From assembly GCA_001972305.1 (NCBI GenBank), contig BDDD01001602.1, positions 228,546 to 292,545 of the forward strand: DNA of 64,000 nt. The letters run 5' to 3'. Shown piece after piece: positions 21,339-33,586 of the stretch. The notes below the pieces were generated by a model, which worked only from the letters and a program-made list of their open reading frames with translations, was not told the origin of the DNA and made no database searches. The DNA comes from Cephalotus follicularis (Eukaryota; Streptophyta; Magnoliopsida; Oxalidales; Cephalotaceae). Every line of letters begins with the position of its first letter. Position 1 is the stretch's first letter. Made by a program: the position numbers and the translations under genes.

Positions 21339-21917
21339 TGCCTCTGCCCAGAAAATGCAGAAATAGCAAGTCATGCACTGCAAGTTCAATTTCCAATTAA
21401 TTTCAACACATGTAATCATGCTGAAAATAACCATACATAATATGCATACTCATATCTTCCATAACATATCATCACCCCTACCTCAAATTGCTATCCCAAG
21501 ATCAATTGAGTTTGATCTTTCTCTTTGAGTTACATTCCTAGTTACATCATTAACATATTAACAGAGAATTCGGATTGAGAACTTACCAAGAAACCAAAGC
21601 TTCAAAGGTTCCTTCTTTGGCTCTCTAATTCATCCAATGCAAGCTTTCTAATAATCCCTCTCTTCACTTAGTGTTTTCTAAGACTCATATTCCTTCTCCA
21701 AGTCACATGCACTCACTTCTCTCTCTTTTCTTTCCATCACATGTATCCCTCTCTTCACTTTTCTCTCCTTAATTATCAGTTTGTAGGTTGTAGGTCTGCA
21801 GAGAACATGCAAGCATTCCCTTTTGCATGTTCTGGCAGGTGGTGAGAAGCATGTGCCTCCTACCCACCTGTCATTCTTGTCTCTGCACATGCTAGGAATC
21901 TATCCTGGGCAATTCCA

Positions 21918-21993
21918 GTCGACTGGCTATAGTGGGCAATCGACTGCCTTCATCACGTAGCAAACAGTCGACTGTTGCCCTATGATAGTCGGC
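21918..21993. repeat. GTCGAC array, type B, promoter-side
   Basis: Cores at 21918 (GTCGAC), 21939 (ATCGAC), 21967 (GTCGAC) and 21988 (GTCGGC). Steps 21, 28 and 21 bp. The same 21-28-21 pattern recurs at 27465-27540, 35348-35423, 41418-41493 and 60609-60684. Confidence 0.9.
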
Positions 21994-22167
21994 TGTTTGA
22001 GCTGGTTTAGGGTTTCCCGAGCTTTAATACTTCACCAATTGTATATCCATTCATCCCAAGCATTTACCAATCATAGAAATTAATATAATTGGATAAATAA
22101 CTCAATTAAAATGTATATTTAAATTAAATTGGATCAATATACATTAATTGAAGTTGCGGTTATTACA

Positions 22168-22185
22168 TTCCCCCCTCCTTAAAGG
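22168..22185 (-). other. Polypurine tract
   Basis: On the minus strand AAGGAGGGGGGAA abuts the 3' LTR, the expected plus-strand primer for reverse transcription. Confidence 0.8.
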
Positions 22186-22199
22186 AAATTCGTCCTCGA

Positions 22200-23777
22200 A
22201 TTTAGCCCTTCATTACATTCCGAATAAGTGGGGAAATGTTTCCCTCATTTCGTCTTCACGCTCCCATGTAGCTTCCTCAGCTCCGTGAAAACGCCACAAC
22301 ACTTTGACCATAGGGATGGTCTTGTTCTTCAGAACTTTTTCCATTCTATCCACAATCCTTGTCGGCCTTTCTTCATATGTCAATCACGGACTGATGAATA
22401 CAGGGTCGTAGCTCAAAATGTGAGATGGGTCAGGCACGTATTTCCGTAACATCGAAACATGAAATATGTTATGTACGTCCGACAAACTAGGCGGTAGTGC
22501 AATCTAATATGCTACCTCCCCCACTCTCTCCAGTATCTCGTAAGGTCCAATATACCTTGGAGCCAACTTCCCTTTAAGGCCAAAACGGTGTATCCCTTTC
22601 GAAGGCGAGATCTTCAGGAAAACATGATCTCCCTTCTCAAATTCCAACTTTCTTCTCTTGCTGTCGGCGTAACTCTTCTGCCGACTCTGTGCAGCTAGCA
22701 GTCTCTTCTTGATCATCTCTACTTTATCAGTGGTCTCTTGAACCAAGTACGGTCCAAATACTTGTCTCTCACCTACCTCATCCCAGCAAATAGGTGATCT
22801 GCATTTCCTTCCGTATAAAGCTTCATAGGGAGCCATTCCAATGCTGGTGTGGAAACTGTTATTATAGGAGAACTCAATCAGTGCTAGATGATCCTCCCAA
22901 CTCCCAGAAAAATCAATCATACAAGCCCGTAACATATCCTCCAGAGTCTGGATAGTACGTTCGGACTGTCCGTCAATCTGTGGATGAAATGCAGTGCTAA
23001 AGTTCAAGGTTGTTCCCATAGCTGCTTGGAACTTCTTCCAGAACCTTGAAGTAAATCTAGCATCATGGTCGCAAACAATACTGACCGGCACCCCATGCAA
23101 TCTCACTATCTCCCGGATATATAATCGAGCAAGCTTCTCGATAGAATATGTCATGTTCATCGGAAGAAAGTGTGCAGACTTAGTGAGTCTGTCCACAACA
23201 ACCCACACCGCTTCATGTTGATTTCGTGACCTCGGTAATCCCGACACGAAGTCCATGGTCACATGCTCCCATTTCCATTCCGCCACTGGTAGTGATTGTA
23301 GCAGTCCCGCAGGTTTCAAATGTTCAGCCTTCACTCTCTGATAGGTCAAACATCTTTCTACATATTCAGCAATTTCCCTCTTCATGCCGCTCCACCAGTA
23401 ATTCTTCTTCAAGTCGTGCCACATCTTGGAACTTCCTGGGTGAACACTGTATCTCGATTTATGAGCTTGTTGCAATTGCTCATTCTTGATACTCTCGTCA
23501 TCCGGAACACATATCCTTCCTCAGAACCTCAATATGCCATCAGTATGAATGGAGAACTCAGAATCAGTGTCTAGGTTCTCACGCATACACCCCAATTCAG
23601 CGTCATTATACTGAGCAATCAAAATACGCTCGAGAAGTTCCGGTTATGGTCTCATACTTGCCACTATAACTCCTCGAGAAACCATGAACGAATTCCAACT
23701 CTGAAATTCCTCCAATAACTTCCACTGTGAAACCATAGCTCCAGCAATCATCGCCTTGCGACTTAGCGCATCAGCCA
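22200..23777 (-). pseudogene. Gypsy integrase and chromodomain-like tail
   Basis: Frame 23475-22504 (323 codons) covers most of integrase: the end of the zinc-binding region, the catalytic core with MDFVSGLP, VCDHDARFTS and the Glu-bearing QTLEDMLRAC block, then the GPYEILERVG C-terminal part. In the HHCC zinc site the last Cys is replaced by Tyr (CLTY, where the sister element at 36069-36803 has CLTC). Downstream, after a stop at 22503, a translated KVLWRFHGAEEATWE block near 22250 is a Tekay-type chromodomain. Such domains direct insertion to marked chromatin. Stops upstream (near 23476) detach it from RT. Confidence 0.85.
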
Positions 23778-25604
23778 CTACATTTGCCTTTCCCGGGTGG
23801 TACTGAATATTGCAGTTATAGTCATTCGCCTCTGTCTCATGTTGAGCTCCTTCTGGGAAAACAGATACTTCAAGCTCTTGTGGTCCGTGAAGATCTCAAA
23901 CTGAGCACCATAGAGATAGTGCTTCCATTTCTGCAAAGCAAACACTATGGCTGCCAACTCATGATCGTGTACGGGATAATTTTCCTCGTACGGTTTTAAC
24001 TTCCTTGATGCGTAGGCAATTACTCTGTCATGTTGCATAAGTACGCATCCCAATCCTTTCCCAGAAGCATCAGTGTAGACAGTAAAACCCTCATTACCCT
24101 CCGGTAATGCCCACACTGGAGCCGAAATCAACCGACTCTTTAACTCTTGGAAACTCGCTTCACAGGAATCATCCCACACAAAGCTGGACTTCTTCTGAGT
24201 CAACTGTGTCAGTGGTGTAGCAAGTTTTGAAAATCCCTTGATGAACCTTCGGTAGTAGCCAACCAATCCCAAGAAACTACGAACTTTCGTCGCGTTCTTC
24301 GGTTGGGGCCAATCAACAATGCTTTCAATCTTCTAAGGATCCACTGTCAATCCTTCACTCGACACTATGTGACCTAGGAACGTCACATGATCCAGCCAGA
24401 ATTCGCACTTGCTAAATTTGGCATATAGCTGTTCCTTCCGTAGTGTCTGCAATACAATCCGCAAATGCTGCATGTGTTCCTCTATGCTCTTTGAGTAGAT
24501 CAGGATGTCATCCAAGAATATAACGACAGACTGGTCCAGGTAAGGTTGGAACACTCTGTTCATCAGACACATAAAGGCTGCAGGAACATTAGTCAACCCA
24601 AACGGCAGTATCAAAAATTCGTAATGCCCATTTCTGGTTCGAAATGCTGTTTTCTCCACATCACCTTCTCTAATCCTCAACTGATGGTAACCTGTTCTCA
24701 GGTCAAGTTTGGAGTATACAGTTGAGCCTTGCAATTGATCAAACAATTCCTCAATATGTGGTAGAGGATACTTGTTCTTCACAGTCACTTGATTAAGCAG
24801 CCTGTAGTCAATGCATAGCCGCATAGATCCATCTTTCTTCTTCACAAAAAGAACCGGTCCTCCCCACGGTGATACACTCGGTCTGATAAACCCTTTGTCA
24901 AGGTAATCTTGCAGTTGAACCTTCAACTCCTTCAATTCGGCAGGGGCCATTCGGTACGGTGCTCTAGATATAGGAGCAGTTCCAGGCAATAGCTCAATGC
25001 TGAACTCGATGTCTCTCTCCGGTGGCAACGAAGTGAGTTCATCTGGAAACACATCAGGAAATTCACATACAACAGGCACTTGTTCAATACTAGGCGTACC
25101 TTTCGTATGATCAATCACGTACGCCAAATAGCCCTCGCATCCTTGCTTGAGATATTTTTGTGCTCGTGTATATGAAATGATCGGAGCAGTAATATTCTTC
25201 TCCCCGATAAATTTGCACTCAGTTCCGTCTTGCAAGTAAAACGTCATCATCTTGTTGTAACAATCAACACAAGCATGATGAGTATACAGCCAATCCATCC
25301 CCAAGATTACGTCAAAATCTTGGATAGGTAACACTATCAGGTCAGCAGATAGTTCAATTCCAGCTATCACGATCTCATAGTCTTTCATAACAGTATCAGA
25401 TAAAAGACAAGTACCAGCAGGAGTACTTACTTCCAAAACATAAGGTAGTCTAGAAGTAACGCCATGCAATTTGCGAACAAATTCAGATGCAATGAATGAA
25501 TGCGTCGCACCAGGGTCAATCAATACATGAGCTAATGTGCCAGATATGCAAATAGTACCTCCCACAACAGTAGTAGATTCTGGCACATCATCTTTACATA
25601 AAGT
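23778..25604 (-). pseudogene. Gypsy protease, reverse transcriptase and RNase H
   Basis: Frame 25586-24333 (417 codons) starts with the aspartic protease ([13 protein letters not shown] at residues 24-27) and continues into RT with [14 protein letters not shown] and the catalytic FLDD block near residue 357. A stop at about 24333 separates it from 24272-23778 (164 codons), which holds the RNase H region ([21 protein letters not shown]). The latter is disturbed near 23825 by a small deletion relative to the sister element at 36846-39692. Nonsense also separates it from gag at 25605. Confidence 0.88.
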
Positions 25605-26780
25605 TTAGACCCTACCTTTCATAATCCCCTTTCCGGTGTCTCTTCGCGGTTGAGCCGCCGCAACACTGCCACTAGCACCAGCACTTCCTTGTTGGCCACG
25701 TACTTGTTCCCTAGTCATTGGGCAATTCATCACCATGTGACCTTGTGAACCACACCTTAAGCACTTTTCCGTCTTCTTCCAGCATTCAGAATCTTCATGA
25801 TTCGGACGACCACAGAAGGTACATCCACTTGCATTCTGTTGACTGTTGCGGTTAGGTGTCTTTGATCGTGTGCGTCGAGAACCTCCTTGACCTCTGTTGT
25901 CAAATCTGGTCATCTTAGCAGGATTATTACTTCCCTGCCCCCGTGACTGTGTAGCCCTCGATGGAACAACTCGAGACCGTTCTGCTCTCCTTTCATTCGC
26001 ATCAGCTTCCAGAATCATTGCTCTCTCCGTAACATCAACAAAAGTGGTCAGCTATAATAATAACAATTTAGATCTAATGTTAGGTTGAAGGCCTTTCAAG
26101 AACCTTCGGATCATCCGTGCTTCGCCCTCCACAAGATAAGGTGTGTGTCTTGCCAGCTCCACAAATCTAGTCTGGTATTGAGCTACAGTCATATCTCCTT
26201 GTCGTAACTCCATTAGTTTAGTCTCCCATCGGTCACGTTCAATCTGCGGTACATAAGTATCAAGAAACTCGGACTGGAATCTGTCCCAAGTCCTGTCAAG
26301 TCCACAGGTTTCCCATTTCGCTTCAGTTCTCTCCCACCAATAAGTTGCCTCGCCCCACAAGCGGTATACAGCAAAATTAAGCTTTTGGTCATCAGTGCAT
26401 TCTAGAGCGGTAAATATCTTTCCAAGGTCCCTGATCCATCATTCAGCTACGGTAGCATTCAACTCGCCATTAAAAGTTGGAGGATTCTGTCTCATGAACC
26501 GCTCCAGATCTCTGCCAAAATCACCAACATGATTGACTTCTGGAACACACTGTCGGGCTTGAGTAGCCTCATACATCCGTCTCATCTGTTCCATGTGTGC
26601 AGCATTGGCTTGGATCTGCTGCTGGAAAAGATCAGCCATGCGGTCAAAATTACTCCTCTCTTCTTGGACTGGAGGAATATTCACTCCTTCATTCATCGGT
26701 GGATCATTTTCAGGTACTAGCGGTGCATTGACACCGTCATCGGCTCTACGCCTTCCTCGTCTGCCTCTTCTTAGATCCAT
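25605..26780 (-). pseudogene. Gypsy Gag with two zinc knuckles
   Basis: Starts MDLRRGRRGRRR at 26780. A nonsense change at about 26439 (just before WIRDL) and another at about 26050 cut the capsid region, which shows GEATYWW and [17 protein letters not shown] blocks. The C-terminal piece (26018-25605) carries two CCHC knuckles, CTFCGRPNHEDSEC and CLRCGSQGHMVMNC. Function in the family is coat assembly and RNA packaging. The start was chosen because the sister elements at 40220 and 57906 begin with the same residues. Confidence 0.85.
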
Positions 26781-26869
26781 TTGTTTCCTATATGGAATGA
26801 CAAAAATCATTAGGAAACAATTTACTTAATTTCTGAGAAACTTATCCAAGCTTAGCATATATGGAATAT

Positions 26870-26881
26870 GCTCTGATACCA
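26870..26881 (-). other. Primer-binding site, initiator Met tRNA
   Basis: TGGTATCAGAGC on the minus strand, 3 bp inside the 5' LTR. It is complementary to the 3' end of plant initiator methionine tRNA. The same site is at 40309-40320 and 57806-57817. Confidence 0.9.
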
Positions 26882-27070
26882 TGCTGTCACACCCCGTTAT
26901 TTCCATTCACGTATAATGGATAAGCATATGTGGTGATATCAGAAATAAGCATACTAATGCATAATTCGTTCCATTGTTGAAATATAATAGTAGCGATGTT
27001 AAATAACATCAAACAGTATATACTATATGATGGTAGCATATACAATTCAATAACAGTACCAAACAATAGC

Positions 27071-27071
27071 N
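27071..27071. other. Assembly gap (one N)
   Basis: The N joins AACAATAGC to ATTGAGAACTTACC, which are about 370 bp apart in the partner LTR. True length is unknown. Confidence 0.95.
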
Positions 27072-27464
27072 ATTGAGAACTTACCAAGAAACCAAAGCTT
27101 CAAAGGTTCCTTCTTTGGCTCTCTAATTCATCCAATGCAAGCTTTCTAATAATCCCTCTCTTCACTCAGTGTTTTCTAACACTCATATCTCATTTCAACA
27201 GCTGATATAATGTCAAAATCCTTTGAATTGGTCAGATTCCTTCTCCAAGTCACATGCACTCACTTCTCTCTCTTTTCTTTCCATCACATGCATCCCTCTC
27301 TTCACTTCTCTCTCATTAATTATCAGTTTGTAGGTTGTAGGTCTGCAGAGAACATGCAAGCATTCCCTTTTGCCTGTTCTGGCAGGTGGTGAGAAGCATG
27401 TGCCTCCTACCCACCTGTCATTCTTGTCTCTGCACATGCCAGGAATCTGTCCTGGGCAATTCCA

Positions 27465-27540
27465 GTCGACTGGCTATAGTGGGCAGTCGACTGCCTTCAT
27501 CACGTAGCAAACAGTCGACTGTTGCCCTATGACAGTCAGC
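27465..27540. repeat. GTCGAC array, type B, promoter-side
   Basis: Cores at 27465, 27486, 27514 and 27535 (GTCAGC): steps 21, 28 and 21 bp, as in the partner LTR. Confidence 0.9.
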
Positions 27541-28357
27541 TGTTTGAGCTGGTTTAGGGTTTTCCAAGCTTTAATACTTCACCAATTGTATATCCATTCA
27601 TCCCAAGCATTTACCAATCATAGAAATTAATATAATTGGACAAATAACTCAATTAAAATGTATATTTAAATTAAATTGGATCAATATACATTAATTGAAG
27701 TTGCGGTTATTACAGTATAACCATCTCTGTCGCCAAAAATGGACTTAGGTGTAAAGGGTGTAAAACAAAACTTTTAAAACACATAACGCAGCGGAATAAA
27801 CACCCTTAACAAGCTAACACTAGTCCATCTTTGCAAAACCACAAGACAAAGATCACCACATCATTAACAATAGTTGAATTGGTATCACCATAGCATGCAA
27901 TGGTGACACACAAACATGGCAACAAGAGAGGGAGACAAGGACATATACCAATGGTGTAGGCTCCTTTGTCTTTGCCGCTACAAAAGATGCACTGGTATTA
28001 ACAAGGGTTTTCAATGTCAATCCACCCTAGATAAGCTACAAACTTGGTGTTTAAATCACAGAAGGGATCACTCAGAAAACCAGAGAACCAATTTTGTTTT
28101 TCCTAGCAAAGTTACACACAAAAATGCTCTCATGGAACGCCTCTTAACCAGCCCCGTTTCTCTCTCTACTATTATTCTTAACCTCACTCCCTCTCCTTGA
28201 TCATGTTCCTACCTCTAATGAATCATGGAACCATGATCTAAGAGTGCCCCCTGTCATGCAGAGAGGGGAGAACATCACTGATAGTGGCTGGTAATGGGAG
28301 GTTGAGGAGAAAGAGAACGTGCGCACGTTCTGGACTATCCCACATCGCGCACAAAGC

Positions 28358-28494
28358 GTCAAAATCTTCCAATAAGCGTCGACGGTTATATGTAATAACA
28401 CTATATGTTTCAAGTGTTAAGCGTCGACGCTTTCCCAGAAGGCGTCGACGCTTTGTCTAATGATACACGTTGATGCTTTCCAAAATGCGTCGAC
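28358..28494. repeat. GTCGAC array, type A, in copia LTR
   Basis: Cores at 28358 (GTCAAA), 28378, 28423, 28444, 28469 (GTTGAT) and 28489; steps 20, 45, 21, 25 and 20 bp. Most sit in AAGCGTCGACGCTT-like contexts. Confidence 0.75.
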
Positions 28495-28718
28495 GCTTAG
28501 ACAAGCTGGTTAGGCAAATAGAGTCTAACTCTTAAATGAGTCCAAACCATTTAATCCCTTCTAATATTGATTAATTAAGATCAAGCAAATGTGTTTCCAC
28601 AAAATACAAGATCCACCTAACCGATATTTTATTTTATAAAATACACCATGACTTAATATGTCCAACATATTAATGTAATGATCATAATTGGGCATGGACC
28701 CCTTAAAATCTCGGTTAA

Positions 28719-31258
28719 TGTAATACCCCATTTGTCCGTGTGTAAATATTCGGGCTTTTATTCTATTTTGTTAAGTAGTCTGCCTATTTTATTTCGGTTT
28801 ATGTGATTTGGGCTGACTGATACCAGCCTTGGCCTATTGGGTATCTGTTAGTATGTGTATATGAATAAGTAAAATTTATTTTATTTAATTTTAACTTATT
28901 ATAAATAAGTTTTTATTTAAACATTTAAACCAAATCTTTTAATTTAATTCCTTTTCTCTCCCATATCTCTCCCTATCCCATATATGTCTTCCTCCTTCTC
29001 TCTATTTCACCCGATTCTCTCCCTCTTTCCCTCTTTTTCCCCCCAAAATCTCTCCCTCTTTCCTTATCCCTCCTGAAATTGTATCCCCCTTTCTGTTTAA
29101 GTATGCCATTAGTCACTTTCTTTGTGCCATCTCCCTCTCTCTTGCCTGGAACGCAAGCGACCTGCATGCTTGGGGTATTCAAGTTTGCCCAATGTAGTTC
29201 TGTTTGATGTTCATTCTGCTTTGTTATGAATCAGAGTATATGCTTATGCCAGTTGTCAAAACTTTTGCTTCCTTTTGATTCCTGCCACACCATGCTCTGT
29301 TATTATTTCTGAGTCTGTTAACCAGCCTTTGGGCATCTTGTATAGGTTGTAATCTGGTTTTAATAACTTGTAGTTGGTATTTCGGACAGTAAACTGGTTA
29401 TATATGTATGCAAGGATTAGCATTTTCTTTTAGCATAAGCCACTGTTTACCTATATCTTACTGTTTTCAGTGTTCCTTTACTGTTTTTATACCATATAGA
29501 GTCTTATTTATATGGTTATGGTCCTCTGGTCATTTGGTATCATGTTTTAAACTGAGAATTCTATAGAATCGTTAAACGTTTCTGTTTTGTTGGCTGGAAC
29601 AGGAGGCTATTTTCTTGAACAGTCGGCTACTTTGCTTTGAGTAGTCAGCTATCGTATTGAACAATCGACTGCTATGCCTCGCACAGTCGACTGGACCCCT
29701 GTTCTAGTCGGCTAGCTGCAGTTCTGTTTGACTAGTTGGCTGGCCATGTTGGGTAGTTGACTTCCATGCTTTGAACAGTGGACTGGAGTTCTGTTACAGT
29801 CGGCTGGTAAGCCCGTAATATTATTTATTTTCAAAACTTCCCTATCCGTTTGTTATTCTGATGAATCGGGTCTGTTTCAAACACCATCATATTTCTGATT
29901 TAATGTTCGTAGTTAATTTCAAGTCCTTATATGAACGATTTTATATCTTATAGATAATTGTGCTACCGATGTGCAGTTTAGAAATTTATCGTTCAATTCA
30001 TAAAGTTATTTCTGTGATCGCATAAGGTACAGACGCTTTCGTTATTGGACATCTGATTTTATTGAAATGAATTTAATACTGCTTTTACTACGGATGTTCG
30101 TTCCTTCATATATTCTTATCGATTTTTCCTTATTGGATATTTCTTTCTGTTTATAAAGCCCGTTTTTATTACTAAAGTTTAATATTACTGATTTTATAAA
30201 TTTGAGCATGACTTTCACTATCAAAAGTATGTTAATTAACGGGTATGACTTTCACTTTCGAAACTATGCTGATTTCTGTTAAACGAACATGAGTTTCACT
30301 TTCAGAAGTATGTTAATTTTTAGATACTGATATGATTATTGTTTTCATATATGTTCAGAAATTGTTTGGAAAATCTGTTTATGTTTTGAATTGTTTTTAG
30401 AATAAAACAACATTTTGGCATAATGACATACAGAGTTTATACTTACCTGTGAGGTCTCATAGGCATGTTCTTTGGCACGGGGGACATGACACCTACCCTG
30501 GCAGTGTGATTGGTTTACGACGTCTCTTTTTATATATATCATGAGGGTAGGATATAGATCCATTTGAGGCATATGAGTCGACTCTAGTTATTATCGAATT
30601 CGGATTTTGAGAATGGATTGTGTAATGTTGTACACGTCGTTCCGTCTGGCATGTGGGCCTCGCGAACCCCTTGCACTTATATATCTATACATCGGAGCTC
30701 TGTATGGAATTATGAAATCAGATAAATTATGATATTTTGCTATTCGGATTTGGATATTCAAAAATTTTGAGATTTTATATCTGTTTTATATAAGTATTCT
30801 GTTTTACTTATGCAAGAATATTTTAATCATGTTTATATGAAATTCATGATTTTAAAGTTCAGATATTTGTTCATCTTTTGAATTTACGTTTACTGTTTTA
30901 TATTCTTTATCCGTACTAAGGTTTGCTCAAACGCGTTTTTGTTTTCATGCTGCAAGTTATCAGGAGCACCGGGGAAATGTGTGATGAGAGGTGTCCACCC
31001 TATATCTGAGGATCATCTAGGAGTTGGTCCTATTGTGTTTCAGTGTTTTATGGTCATGTTTAGGCCAGTTTTATAACAATATTTTTGCTTCGGATTATGT
31101 TATGACTTTCAGACTATGATTTTCAGATTTTGATTTTGATATCAGATTATGTTTTAGACCATCACGTTTTGGAATTAAGTTAAGTTTATGCTTTGATATG
31201 TTTTGACATGTTCTGTTTTATGTCCTGTAAGCACTCCCAACCCTTCAGGGGTGCTACA
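28719..31258 (+). mobile_element. Solo gypsy LTR (TGTAATACCC family), TSD GTTMA
   Basis: TG at 28719 and CA at 31258. Flanks GTTAA (28714-28718) and GTTCA (31259-31263) are a TSD with one mismatch. Same family as the minus-strand copy at 6248-8990. A CT-rich block (28950-29070) and a long type B array (29602-29804) lie in the first half. No gag-pol, so it is a solo LTR sitting in the copia 3' LTR. Confidence 0.85.
29602..29804. repeat. GTCGAC array, type B, long
   Basis: Cores start at 29602 (GGAGGC, weak), 29622 (GTCGGC), 29644, 29664 (ATCGAC), 29686 (GTCGAC), 29707 (GTCGGC), 29735 (GTTGGC), 29756 (GTTGAC), 29778 (GTGGAC) and 29799 (GTCGGC). Steps 20, 22, 20, 22, 21, 28, 21, 22 and 21 bp. 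This is the longest regular run in the window, with one 28-bp step in its middle. Confidence 0.85.
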
Positions 31259-32326
31259 GTTCATATCGGTGTTGTTCATAAATTACCGAAATACCCTTAA
31301 GGTTTGGTTAAGCCATTTTAAAAGCTCCTGGAATAATATCCAATATCATCCATATGGAAAAATTAATCTAATTAATTTTCCCATAATTTATTACACATCA
31401 CTTCAACCCTAGATTTTCTAAGTCATCGGTTCACGTGTACTATAATCCCTTGTCATAGTTGGCCCCGATTGAGATCTAGGGTAAGGATCCATATCAACCC
31501 TAGATAAAACCTCAATATCTAAAATATCTGATTATTACTAGGACCTTTGGAAGATTCTCTAAAAATCTAATTGCCAATCTACCTCAATCTTGGCCAAGGA
31601 TTTCATAAGTCCAAAGTACAATCAGACTATAATAGGGTCGATCACCTTCGCTCAGGTGTGACAATCCCTTATTGCGCACTCGCTTATATTTGTATAGATT
31701 CGATCATACCCAAAGACCACCCGATTGCCAGCCCTGCGCAAGAACTGGGTAAGGTGGAGGTCAAAGCATAACCGTCTCCATACAATATAGAGCAGTCGCT
31801 TAGGTCTAAGGATTGGATGAGTTCGAGAACTCGTTAAGTGACTAACACTTATACACAACCGCAATAAGTAGGAGTCACTACTAACACGAGAATAGCGACT
31901 ATCCAAGCAGTGTCTCCTACGCGGGTCTAGTTCAGTGTACACGCTCCCAGCGTGCTCCCCGTATTTGCCCTAGTGTCCAACACATATGGTAGTGAGAGAA
32001 TCCATGCTCCAATTCCATGAGTAGGCAACATACGCGCAAGTCTATCCGGTTCACTAATGCCCATAAAGTGAATCTGTGACTTGGAACTAATTCAACATAA
32101 GGAATAAGGTAACCAATCTCACAGCCTACATGCTAGGCATCCAACCTTATGTCAAAGCATCACAAGCATAAGTACGTAAATAAAAACTACTTCAATTTAG
32201 TGATAAAACACAAGTGATATTGCCATAACAAATTAGCACATGTCATATATAAAAGGAATAAGATTGTTTATATAGAAGGATAGATATAATACCACACCCC
32301 TTCCAATGGCTTTTCGGGTCACTACA

Positions 32327-33586
32327 TCTAACAATCTCCCACTTGACCCTCAAGCCATGACCTCCTATAGCCTAGACCCATCTTCTCACGATGATGCTCC
32401 AGAGCCTTGGTGCCCATTCCCTTGGTCAGTGGATCTACTATGTTCTCCTCTGAGGAGACTCTCTCAAGCTAAATATCTCCCCTACCAATAATCTCCGGGA
32501 TTAAATGATAGCGCCGCTCGATGTGTTTGGATCACTGGTGAGACCGAGGTTCCTTGGCTTGTGCTATAGCCCCATTATTGTCACAGTATATAACAATTAA
32601 ACTACTAATGGAAGGAACAACTCCTAGTTCAGTAATGAACTTGCGCATCCATAAACCCTCCTTGGCGGCGTCTGAGGCTGCTATGTACTTGGCTTCTGTG
32701 GTAGAATCTGCAATAGTCCCTTGCTTTGAACTAAGCCACCTCACAGCTCCACCATTAAGTACAAATACGTACCCAGTGACAGATTTGTGATCATCTGGAT
32801 CACTACCAAAACTAGAGTCTGTGAAGCCTTCTAATTTCAGCTCACTATCCTTTCCATAGATGAAGAAGATATCCTGAGTCCTTCTAAGGTACTTCAGAAT
32901 TCCCTTGACCACTTCCCAGTGCTTCTCACCGGCATCAGACTAAAATCGACTTACCATACCCAAGGCATGTGCGACATCAGGCCTAGTACATCACATGGCA
33001 TACATGATCGACCCTACTGCCGAAGCATAAGGAATCTGACTCATGCGTGCTCTCTCTTCTTATGTCTGAGCAAACATCTTTTGAGAAACATGAATTCCTT
33101 CACCTATTGGCAATAGGCCTCTCTTGGAATTCTCCATGCTAAACCTTTTCAGCACCATGCTGATGTACTAGCTTTGGGAAAGCTAGAGCAACCTATTGGA
33201 TGTATCCCTGAAGATCCTAATACCTAGTATATAGGTGATCCTTCATGGAAAAGTTCTTATTTAGCCATATCTTTAAAGACTGTAACATACCTACATCATT
33301 CCCAATGAGTAGGATGTCATCTACATGTAGCACTAAGAAAGTGTATTAGGTCCCTCTTGCTTTCGATAAACACAGGGCTCATCTACATTTTTGATGAAGT
33401 CAAAAGCTTTGACTGCTTCATCAAAATATAGATTACAGCTAGAGATGCTTGCTTTAGTCCATAGATGGACCATTCGAGCTTGCACACCATATGCGGATGC
33501 TTGGCAAATGTAAACCCCTCAGGTTATGACATATAAAGTCCTCGTCAAGATGCCCATTTAAAAATGCCGTCTTGACATCCATTTGC
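32327..33586 (-). pseudogene. Copia reverse transcriptase C-part and RNase H
   Basis: Minus-strand translation begins at the insertion site of the gypsy element with DVKTAFLNGHLDEDF, continues to LHVDDILLIGND (the copia YVDD-type catalytic block, near 33315-33330, with Tyr changed to His), and ends with RNase H in frame 32912-32535 (GFTDSSFGSDPDDHKSVTG, STTEAKYIAA, YCDNNGAI). The end of pol is near 32460 and the purine tract follows. Several stops break the frame. The N-terminal RT half is at 41672-42266. Confidence 0.88.

Larger units (their letters stand above)
21008..22167 (-). repeat. 3' LTR of the element at 21008-27714
   Basis: TGTCACACCCCG at the left edge and TTATTACA at the right edge. 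Contains both GTCGAC arrays: mid-LTR (21230-21338) and near the LTR 5' end (21918-21993). It is shorter than the related solo LTR at 60434-63339, from which it differs by large internal deletions. Confidence 0.92.
21008..27714 (-). mobile_element. Tekay-like Ty3/gypsy chromovirus, TSD GTATA
   Basis: Full-length layout on the minus strand: 5' LTR 26885-27714, primer site 26870-26881, gag, PR-RT-RNase H, integrase, chromodomain-like end, polypurine tract 22168-22185, 3' LTR 21008-22167. Perfect TSD GTATA at 21003-21007 and 27715-27719. The LTRs are close in sequence, but the 5' one has a 1-base N where about 370 bp of the other LTR is absent, and the 3' LTR lacks about 50 bp near 21685 that the other retains. 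Several stops and a deletion make it non-autonomous. It inserted into Tat/Athila-type DNA. Confidence 0.93.
26885..27714 (-). repeat. 5' LTR of the element at 21008-27714, gapped
   Basis: Same termini as the 3' LTR. A single N at 27071 replaces the segment that corresponds to about 21193-21570 in the other LTR, exactly the part with the mid-LTR GTCGAC array. Retains the promoter-side array and a GATATAATG candidate near 27202. Confidence 0.9.
27720..32326 (-). mobile_element. 3' LTR of the copia element, interrupted
   Basis: The right edge is secure: CACTACA ends at 32326 and is followed by TCTAACAATCTCCCACTTG, whose minus strand is the purine-rich tract before a copia 3' LTR. The left edge is uncertain (about 27757, at TGTAAAACAAAAC), since the first bases after 27719 probably belong to the Tat/Athila-type element. 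The solo LTR 28719-31258 splits it. 31650-32150 resembles the copia-like LTRs at 10271-16268. Carries a type A GTCGAC array before the split. No coding content. Confidence 0.65.

Noticed and set aside
23226..23574. Plus-strand frames overlapping gypsy integrase, also at 36644-36907
   Set aside because: Shadows of the real minus-strand coding sequence.
26870..26881. tRNA gene fragment
   Set aside because: Only the 12-base primer-site complement is present; no cloverleaf can be formed from the surroundings.
27916..28200. Possible host exon (94-codon frame)
   Set aside because: Lies in the presumed copia 3' LTR, with no splice signals or recognisable domain; evidence is too thin to call.
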